Source of the DNA: JASBRS01 sp964496495
Lineage (GTDB): Bacteria; Deinococcota; Deinococci; Deinococcales; Trueperaceae
DNA length: 64,000 nucleotides
Assembly (NCBI GenBank): GCA_964496495.1
Contig: CAZBZU010000009.1
Location: forward strand, 1-64,000
Direction of reading: 5' to 3'
Shown here in pieces: positions 58,469 through 64,000 of the stretch. Position numbers and translations under genes: made by a program. The notes under the pieces are model-generated. The model was not told the DNA's origin, did not search any database, and saw only the letters and a program-made list of their open reading frames with translations. Positions within the stretch are counted from its first letter, which is position 1. Each line of letters opens with the position of its first letter.

Positions 58469-58882
58469 ATGGCGCACTACGGCATGAGCATCACGGTTCC
58501 GGGCGGCTTCGGCGAGGTGAAGGAGCGGGTGGTGGCGGCGCTCCAGGAGCAGGGCTTCGGCGTGCTCACCACCATCGACGTGCAGGCCACCCTCAAGCAG
58601 AAGCTGAATGAGGACATGGAGCGCTATGAGATCCTGGGTGCGTGCAACCCGGCGCTGGCGCACAAGGCCCTGGAGACCGACCGCGAGATCGGCCTGCTGC
58701 TGCCGTGCAACGTGGTACTGCGTGAGTCCGGCTCCGGCATCCAGGTGAGCATCCTCGACCCCGAGGAGATGTTCTCGCTGGTCGATGGCATGACGGCCGG
58801 CGAGCTGGCGCAGCTCCCGTCCGAAGCCAAGGCCAGGCTGCGGGCGGCGCTCGAGGCGATCGCGGCGGCGCCGACCCCCTGA
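58469..58882 (+). CDS. DUF302 domain protein
   Basis: 137-aa protein: YGMSITVPGGFGEVKERVVA, ALQEQGFGVLTTIDVQATLK, then YEILGACNPALAHKALETDR and IGLLLPCNVVLRESGSGIQV match DUF302 (TT1751-like) throughout. Two conserved cysteines (GACNP and LPCNV) are typical. DUF302 proteins often lie next to CsoR-type copper or sulfur regulators and are linked to metal or persulfide stress; function not proven. RBS GAGGAGGAGCGAGC before ATG 58469. A CsoR-like palindrome is upstream. Confidence 0.93.
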   Translation: MAHYGMSITVPGGFGEVKERVVAALQEQGFGVLTTIDVQATLKQKLNEDMERYEILGACNPALAHKALETDREIGLLLPCNVVLRESGSGIQVSILDPEEMFSLVDGMTAGELAQLPSEAKARLRAALEAIAAAPTP

Positions 58883-58977
58883 GCGGCGGGGGGTCGCGGG
58901 ACGCGGCGTGAAGCCGAGCCCCCGCCGAGAGGGCATCGGCCGGGCCGGCCGGCCCGGCGCCGCCTTCGGCGCCCGCG

Positions 58978-59454
58978 CTAGCGCGTCACCTGCAGGATCT
59001 GCCGCACTGCACCGAGGTGGTAGGCGCAGTGGGCGATGACGGCGAAGGCGCCGCCCACCTCCCGGTCGCTCCAGGACGTCAGCTCGAGCAGGCTGCGCTG
59101 CACGCGCTCGGCGGTCTCCACGAAGGCGGACCTGACCTCGGCCCAGGCCGCCTCGTCGACCTCGCGGACGCGCCAGCTCTCGGCCCAATCGACACGCTCG
59201 TCGCTGCCGGCCATGTAGCGCAGCGAGGTCTCCAGGTGGAAGCGGGCGTGGTCCACGTGGCCGGCGATGGTGGTGCCGCCGGGCACCAGACTGGTCGACG
59301 CCTGCTCGGCGCTGATGCTCTCGAGGGTGGGATACCAGCCGGTTCGCTGGTCCAGGTAGGCGGACCCGCCCGGCCTCTGCGGCGACGCGAAGGTCTCCTC
59401 GAGGAGGAAGCTGAGGTTGCCGTGGAACGCTTGCGACAGATCCGTGGTCGCCAC
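58978..59454 (-). CDS. DinB-family protein
   Basis: 158 aa, four-helix DinB/YfiT fold. Metal-type histidines are visible: H in LVPGGTTIAGHVDHARFHLE (GH-x-x-H) and in FAVIAHCAYHLGAVRQI (H-x-x-x-H), which together form the usual three-His site. DinB-fold proteins include thiol-S-transferases (bacillithiol, mycothiol type) and damage-inducible proteins. The start is GTG 59454 with AGGAGGCGCACC. The promoter with an internal palindrome is at 59507-59536. Confidence 0.9.
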   Translation of the reverse strand: MATTDLSQAFHGNLSFLLEETFASPQRPGGSAYLDQRTGWYPTLESISAEQASTSLVPGGTTIAGHVDHARFHLETSLRYMAGSDERVDWAESWRVREVDEAAWAEVRSAFVETAERVQRSLLELTSWSDREVGGAFAVIAHCAYHLGAVRQILQVTR

Positions 59455-59506
59455 GGTGCGCCTCCTGCCTGGCGCCGCGATGCGCGGGGGCGCCGGTCGA
59501 TGACGA

Positions 59507-59536
59507 AGTATGCCTCAAAAATTAAGGCAATGTCAA
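59507..59536 (-). promoter_or_regulatory. Promoter with operator-like palindrome, DinB gene
   Basis: Minus strand: TTGACA (59536 to 59531), 18-bp spacer, CATACT (59512 to 59507). The spacer is the AT-rich inverted repeat TGCCTCAAAAATTAAGGCA (59511-59529 on the plus strand). A consensus -35, a long spacer and a palindrome between the elements suggest a regulated promoter. Confidence 0.7.
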
Positions 59537-59610
59537 GCTGGCACCGTCGCGCGAGGCGCGCGCTGTCCGGCCGGCCGGGCGGCGCCGTCGGCGGGCCGAT
59601 CGGCCGCACG

Positions 59611-60354
59611 CTACTCCCAGCGGAAGATGCTCGCCGCGAGCGCTGTGCCGACGGCGAACAGCCCCACGAGCACGACGAGAGGGAGCCACGCTTCCGTCCA
59701 CGCTCCGCCCTGCCACAGGCGCTGCAGCAGCTCGACGAGCTGCGTCAGCGGTGAGTAGCGGGCCACGCGGCGCACGTTGTCCGGCAGGACGGCGAGCGGA
59801 ACCGCTGAGCCCGAGAGCATGATGAGCGGGTACACGAGCACGTTCGCCAGCACCAGGGCAGCCCCTTGCGTCGGCACCGCGGCGGCCAGCACGTAGCCCG
59901 CCGCCAGGAACGCCAGCACGCCGAGCATGACCGCGCCCACGACGGCCGCCAGGCTCCCGGAGGGCTCCGCCCCGAAGGCCACGATGCCCAACACCAGCGC
60001 CAGCACGATGCTTACCACGGCGCCGGCGAACCGCACCAGCACGTCGGCCGCGATGAAGGTGAGCGGCCGCAGCGGGGTCGCGCGGAAGCGCCGCAACGCC
60101 CCGGACTCCCGTTGCGTGACGATGTCGACCGGCACCAGCACGAAGCTGGAGATCGCCACCACGATGGCGGCGAAGCCCGCCAGGTTGGCGTCGAGGTAGC
60201 CGCGGCCGCCGAACTCCGGGCGCGCGGCGTTGCCGAAGATGAGCCCCATGATGACCGTGTAGAGCGGCGCGAAGGCGATCAGGAAGAACGCCGCCGGGGG
60301 CTCCCGGAGGGTGCGTTTGGCCTGCACTCCGAGGAGCAGCGCGAAGGCCCTCAC
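59611..60354 (-). CDS. ABC-2 type permease
   Basis: 247 aa, six helices. LGVQAKRTLREPPAAFFLIA start, PVDIVTQRESGALRRFRATP coupling helix, FLAAGYVLAAAVPTQGAALV and LPDNVRRVARYSPLTQLVEL are standard ABC-2 permease landmarks. GTG 60354 overlaps the TGA of the ATPase gene (GTGA), which fits a two-component exporter. Probable lipid or drug export. Ends 60 bp from the region of the DinB promoter; transcribed last in the AbrB-ATPase-permease operon. Confidence 0.92.
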   Translation of the reverse strand: MRAFALLLGVQAKRTLREPPAAFFLIAFAPLYTVIMGLIFGNAARPEFGGRGYLDANLAGFAAIVVAISSFVLVPVDIVTQRESGALRRFRATPLRPLTFIAADVLVRFAGAVVSIVLALVLGIVAFGAEPSGSLAAVVGAVMLGVLAFLAAGYVLAAAVPTQGAALVLANVLVYPLIMLSGSAVPLAVLPDNVRRVARYSPLTQLVELLQRLWQGGAWTEAWLPLVVLVGLFAVGTALAASIFRWE

Positions 60355-61277
60355 GCTGGATGCTCCTCGCGCATCTCGCGGCCTGTGAGGGTGAGGAACA
60401 CGTCCTCGAGGCTGGACTGCTCGGTGCCGAGATCCCGCGGCCACAGATCGGCGCGCGCCAGCACGCCCAGCACCTCGCCCGGGAAGCGGCTGTCGCTCCC
60501 GCGGACCGTCACGCTGCCGCCCTCCTGCTCCACGCTGGTGACGCCTGCGAGCGCCTCCAGCTCCGCCACGGGCGCACGCCCGTCCACGGTGAAGCGCAAG
60601 GTGTTCCCGGCCCCGATGGAGCGCACCAGTGCCGGCACGGTGTCGAGGGCGATGATCCTGCCGTGGTCGATGATGGCCACGCGGCCGCACAGCCGCTCGG
60701 CCTCCTCCATGACGTGCGTCGTGAGGACCACGGTCGTGCCGGCGTCACGGATGTCGCGGATCACGTCCCAGATGGCCAGGCGCGCCTGCGGGTCGAGGCC
60801 CGTCGTCAGCTCGTCCAGGAAGACCAGCTCCGGGGCGTTCACCAGCGCCAGCGCGATGAACACGCGCTGACGCTGGCCGCCGGAGAGCCTGTCGACGTAC
60901 GAGCCCAGCCTGCCGCCGAGCCCCAGGCGGTCCAGCAGCGCGTGCCAGTCGACCGGATCGGGGTAGAAGGAGGCGAACAGCGCCAGCGCCTCCCCGACCT
61001 TCAGCCTCGACAACAGCGCCGAGGACTGCAGCTGCACGCCGATCCGTTGGCGGATCTCGCCCGGCCGGCGCTCCGGGTCCATGCCGAAGACCTCGACGCT
61101 GCCGCCGTCGCGGGTGCGGAGGCCCTCCAGGCACTCCATCAGGGTGGTCTTGCCGGCCCCGTTCGGGCCGATCATGCCGAAGATCTCGCCCTTGCGGACC
61201 TCCAGCGACACGCCGTCCAGCGCTTGCACGTCGCCGTAGCGCTTGCTGACGTCGGTGCAGCTAATCACGCTGGTCAT
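60351..61277 (-). CDS. ABC transporter ATPase (ABC-2 export type)
   Basis: 308 aa. Walker A GPNGAGKTT (about residue 38), Q-loop IGVQLQSSALLSRL, signature LSGGQRQRVFIAL, Walker B LVFLDELTTGLDP (P of DEP replaced by L, as common in this subgroup), switch His TTHVMEEAERL. The C-terminal domain resembles DrrA-type regulators. ATG 61277 has GGAGGAGAGCG and lies inside the 3' end of the AbrB gene (17-bp overlap). Exports an unknown substrate with the permease at 59611. Confidence 0.93.
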   Translation of the reverse strand: MTSVISCTDVSKRYGDVQALDGVSLEVRKGEIFGMIGPNGAGKTTLMECLEGLRTRDGGSVEVFGMDPERRPGEIRQRIGVQLQSSALLSRLKVGEALALFASFYPDPVDWHALLDRLGLGGRLGSYVDRLSGGQRQRVFIALALVNAPELVFLDELTTGLDPQARLAIWDVIRDIRDAGTTVVLTTHVMEEAERLCGRVAIIDHGRIIALDTVPALVRSIGAGNTLRFTVDGRAPVAELEALAGVTSVEQEGGSVTVRGSDSRFPGEVLGVLARADLWPRDLGTEQSSLEDVFLTLTGREMREEHPA

Positions 61278-61548
61278 CGCTCTCCTCCGCCCGGCCTCCA
61301 ATCGCCTTCTGGAGCTGCTCGAGCAGCGCCGACGAGCCTCGGAGGTTGCGCATGAGCAGGTCGATGGTCGTGAGGGCCAGGCCCTGCTCGGGATCGCCGA
61401 GGACCAGCAGCTTGTCTCCCGGAGCGATCCCGAAGTCCCGGCGCGCCTGCGCAGGGATCACGACCTGGCCGCGCTCGCTCACCGTCACCGCCCCGTAGAA
61501 GCCGCGGCCGCCGGGGCCGTACGAGGGTGGGTTCCTGTCGCCGGGCAT
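61261..61548 (-). CDS. AbrB/SpoVT-type DNA-binding protein
   Basis: 95 aa. The swapped-hairpin domain covers residues 17-65: FYGAVTVSERGQVVIPAQAR, DFGIAPGDKLLVLGDPEQGL. The C-terminal helix (LTTIDLLMRNLRGSSALLEQ) is seen in AbrB proteins that accompany ABC exporters. ATG 61548 begins the homology with GAGG upstream. It is the first gene of the operon and its promoter lies in an AT-rich patch, the usual target type of AbrB proteins, so autoregulation is plausible. Confidence 0.92.
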   Translation of the reverse strand: MPGDRNPPSYGPGGRGFYGAVTVSERGQVVIPAQARRDFGIAPGDKLLVLGDPEQGLALTTIDLLMRNLRGSSALLEQLQKAIGGRAEESDDQRD

Positions 61549-61576
61549 GCATCGCCTCGCTCTCCCACAACCTACA

Positions 61577-61614
61577 CCTATACAAATCATATCATGTATG
61601 TCGTGTAAATTGAA
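61577..61614 (-). promoter_or_regulatory. AT-rich promoter of the abrB-ABC operon
   Basis: Minus strand: TTCAAT (61614 to 61609), 17-bp spacer, TATGAT (61591 to 61586). The patch 61581-61612 is over 65 percent AT in an otherwise GC-rich region and contains overlapping TGTA/TACA and ATGAT/ATCAT half-sites. Confidence 0.6.
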
Positions 61615-61753
61615 TCTCCACCATCGGGGGCGGTCAGCGTCGCCTGGCTTTCACACCCCACTCCCTTCCATTCGGTAACATCATGGCCTTGACGTGCCGC
61701 CGCACCGCACCGGCTGCGGGAGCGGGCGGCGCGACCTCACGGGGGTGGAGCGG

Positions 61754-64000
61754 GTGACGGGCAGGAACCTGAACCATGGCAACGACGCGCCCGCCGCGGG
61801 CGGCCGCGGCCGCCAGGGCGACGGCTACAAGTGGGTGGCGCTCTCCAACACCACGCTGGGCATCCTGATGGCCACCATCAACTCATCGATCGTGCTCATC
61901 TCCATGCCGGCCATCTTCCGCGGCATCGCCATCAACCCCCTCGAGCCGCAGAACGTCAGCTACCTGCTGTGGATGCTGATGGGCTACATGGTCATCACCG
62001 CGGTCTTGGTGGTGAGCTTCGGGCGCGTGGGGGACATGTTCGGGCGCGTGAAGATGTACAACCTCGGCTTCCTGGTGTTCACCATCGGCTCGATCCTGCT
62101 GTCGCTGGTGTTCTGGACCGGTCCCTCGGCCGCCCTCACGCTCATCGGCCTGCGCGTGGTGCAGGGCGTGGGTGGGGCGCTGCTGATGGCGAACAGCGCC
62201 GCCATCCTCACCGACGCCTTCCCGGCCGACCAGCGCGGCATGGCGCTGGGCATCAACACGGTGGCCGGCATCGCCGGCTCCTTCATCGGCCTGGTCATCG
62301 GCGGCCTGCTGTCGGTGGTCGACTGGCACCTGGTGTTCCTGGTGTCGGTGCCGGTGGGCATCTTCGGGACCGCCTGGGCGTACTTCCGCCTGCGCGAGGT
62401 GGGTGTGTCCAGCCGCGCGCGCATCGACTGGTGGGGCAACCTCACCTTCGCCGTCGGCCTCATCGCGCTGCTGGTGGGCATCACCTACGGCATCCAGCCC
62501 TACGGCAACAGCCCCACCGGCTGGGGCAACCCCTTCGTGATCGGCATGATCGTGGGCGGCATCGCCGTGGTGGCGCTCTTCGTGGTCGTCGAGACGCGCG
62601 TGCCGCAACCGATGTTCCGCCTCGGCCTGTTCCGCATCCGCGCCTTCTCGGCGGGCAACTTCGCCGGGCTGCTGGCCGCGATCGGCCGCGGCGGGCTGAT
62701 GTTCATGCTGATCATCTGGTTGCAGGGCATCTGGCTGCCGCTGCACGGCTACACCTACGAGTCGACGCCGCTGTGGTCGGCCATCTACATGCTGCCGATG
62801 ACCGTCGGCTTCCTCATCGCCGGACCGATCTCCGGCTGGCTCTCCGACCGCTTCGGTGCCCGGCCCTTCGCGACCGGCGGCATGGCGGCGGCGGCCGCCA
62901 CCTTCGCCCTGATGCTGCTGCTGCCGGCGAACTTCCACTACCTCTGGTTCGCCTTGCTGCTGCTCGCCAACGGGCTGGCGATGGGGCTGTTCTCGGCCCC
63001 CAACACCGCCGGCATCATGAACTCGGTGCCCGCCAACGAGCGTGGCGTGGCCTCGGGCATGCGCGCCACCTTCCAGAACGCCGGCATGAATCTCTCGATC
63101 GGGCTGTTCTTCTCGTTGATGATCGCCGGCCTGGCCTCGACGCTGCCGACCACCATGCTCCACGGGCTCACCGCCCAGCAGGTGCCGGCGCAGGTGGCGC
63201 GGCAGGTCGCCAACCTGCCGCCGGTGGGCAGCCTCTTCGCCGCCTTCCTGGGACTGAACCCCATGCAGTCGCTGCTGGGGCCGGTGCTGCACAGCCTGCC
63301 CCCGGCCAACGCGACCTACCTGACCGGCAAGGTGTTCTTCCCGCACCTCATCTCGGGGCCGTTCATGGACGGCATGCATATCACCTTCACCTTCGCGATG
63401 ATCATGATGATCGTCGCCGCCATCGCCTCCTGGGTGCGCGGCGGGCGCTACGTGCACGAGGAAGCGCCCGCGACTGCCGGGGTGGAGCGCGCGCTGGCAA
63501 GCGCTGCCGCGGGGCCGGACGCGCCCGCGCCGGCCGCGGCCGAGCCGGCGACCGCCAGGCGTGTCCCCGCGGCACGCCCCGAGATCGGCGGCGTGGAGGC
63601 TGCAGGCGCGCCGGCGGCCAGGCCGGTGGTGGCCATCTCGGCCGCGGCCGGCGCGGGCGAGAGCCGCATCGGGGCGGCGCTGGCCGAGCGTCTTGGCGTG
63701 CCGTTCGTGGACCGCGCCATCCCCCTGGAGCTCGAGGGCCGCGTCATCGAGGAGCTGGAGGGCAGCCGCTTCGGCGAGCACGAGGGTGGCCGGCTACTGC
63801 ATCTGCTCGCCGAGCTGAGCGCCAGCTCCACCCTCTTCGGCATCCAGGGCGCGGTCGGCAATCAGGCCGCCATGCAGGCGCGCGACTACGTCGGGCGTGT
63901 GCGGCGGGCGTTGCTGGCGCTCTGCCGCGAGCGCGGCGCCGTGATCGTGGGGCACGGTGCCGCGGTGGCTCTTGCGGACCAGCCGGGGGTGCTGCGGGTG
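61754..64000 (+). CDS. MFS drug exporter (DHA2/EmrB type) fused to a cytidylate-kinase-like domain, cut by window edge
   Basis: 749 codons are open from GTG 61754 to the edge without a stop; GGGGGTGGAG precedes the start. Residues about 27-560 form a 14-TM DHA2 transporter: ALSNTTLGILMATINSSIVL, VVSFGRVGDMFGRVKMYNLG (loop 2-3 motif), GLRVVQGVGGALLMANSAAI (motif C region), SGWLSDRFGARPF, and FSAPNTAGIMNSVPANERGV. After an Ala/Pro-rich linker (about 566-630) a second domain starts: RPVVAISAAAGAGESRIGAA, LAERLGVPFVDRAI, and later CRERGAVIVGHGAAVALADQ. This matches the start of cytidylate-kinase-like proteins (P-loop, then LA-x-x-LG-x-x-x-x-D, then VIVGRGA), with a degenerate P-loop. Transport regulation or substrate phosphorylation by the fused domain is speculative. 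Confidence 0.88.
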   Translation, partial: MTGRNLNHGNDAPAAGGRGRQGDGYKWVALSNTTLGILMATINSSIVLISMPAIFRGIAINPLEPQNVSYLLWMLMGYMVITAVLVVSFGRVGDMFGRVKMYNLGFLVFTIGSILLSLVFWTGPSAALTLIGLRVVQGVGGALLMANSAAILTDAFPADQRGMALGINTVAGIAGSFIGLVIGGLLSVVDWHLVFLVSVPVGIFGTAWAYFRLREVGVSSRARIDWWGNLTFAVGLIALLVGITYGIQPYGNSPTGWGNPFVIGMIVGGIAVVALFVVVETRVPQPMFRLGLFRIRAFSAGNFAGLLAAIGRGGLMFMLIIWLQGIWLPLHGYTYESTPLWSAIYMLPMTVGFLIAGPISGWLSDRFGARPFATGGMAAAAATFALMLLLPANFHYLWFALLLLANGLAMGLFSAPNTAGIMNSVPANERGVASGMRATFQNAGMNLSIGLFFSLMIAGLASTLPTTMLHGLTAQQVPAQVARQVANLPPVGSLFAAFLGLNPMQSLLGPVLHSLPPANATYLTGKVFFPHLISGPFMDGMHITFTFAMIMMIVAAIASWVRGGRYVHEEAPATAGVERALASAAAGPDAPAPAAAEPATARRVPAARPEIGGVEAAGAPAARPVVAISAAAGAGESRIGAALAERLGVPFVDRAIPLELEGRVIEELEGSRFGEHEGGRLLHLLAELSASSTLFGIQGAVGNQAAMQARDYVGRVRRALLALCRERGAVIVGHGAAVALADQPGVLRV

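Noticed and set aside
61883..63781. 632-codon open frame on the minus strand
   Set aside because: Antisense to the MFS transporter; composition is His/Glu/Gly/Arg-rich noise without domains.

Overview
The window is a high-GC bacterial segment whose style suggests Deinococcota, perhaps a Truepera-like lineage. This is an inference from three things: solute-binding proteins with short signal peptides ending in ALAQ and no lipobox, many -10 hexamers (TAnnnT) placed exactly 7 nt before a start codon (the leaderless arrangement known from Deinococcus), and the mix of ABC importers. Three runs of 100 Ns, all lying in short tandem repeats, show it is a scaffold from an assembly. No rRNA, intact tRNA, CRISPR array, prophage or transposase gene was seen.

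Layout. 1-7609 (minus): a sugar or polyol catabolic operon with an FCD-type GntR regulator, a CUT1 binding protein, two permeases, the wreck of a GntR/LacI-hybrid regulator and three tandem Gfo/Idh/MocA dehydrogenases; the ATPase is not local. 7693-8826: an alpha/beta hydrolase. 9142-12224: envelope proteins, including a bactofilin-like membrane protein and a DUF2953/YtfJ pair. 12306-15871: DppB, DppC and DppA-type peptide importer genes, again without ATPases. 16022-18712: cold-shock protein, minisatellites with two scaffold gaps, and a nucleotidyltransferase gene bracketed by a perfect 45-bp inverted repeat. 18701-20388: GHMP sugar kinase plus nucleotidyltransferase for activated-sugar synthesis.

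23201-31531 is one long operon: a complete branched-chain/polar amino-acid type ABC importer (LivG, F, H, M and binding protein), then a glutamine-synthetase-like ligase, an amidohydrolase and an M20 peptidase. The ligase and amidohydrolase correspond to the two halves of fungal FluG, which suggests import and gamma-glutamyl or amide processing of a nitrogenous substrate. 31849-42524 holds a TetR/P450 pair, an SDR, a Tat-exported NirK-like multicopper protein with a YtkA-like membrane partner, OsmC, an ArsR gene with a textbook leaderless promoter, a DUF4097 protein, and an ABC exporter plus histidine kinase lacking its response regulator. 42826-59454 is mainly single genes: NhaB antiporter, PEP mutase-like enzyme, methyltransferase, MFS transporters, TetR with an ABC-2 permease, Nudix, WYL regulator with divergent hydrolase, GNAT, an uncharacterised HGS-motif protein coupled to an APH-like kinase, and DUF302 behind a CsoR-like palindrome. 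Decayed gene ends (HAD, HIT, cupin) lie between them. 59611-61548 is an AbrB-ABC exporter operon.

The window ends inside the most unusual gene: a 14-TM MFS drug exporter fused in frame to a cytidylate-kinase-like domain (61754 to the edge).
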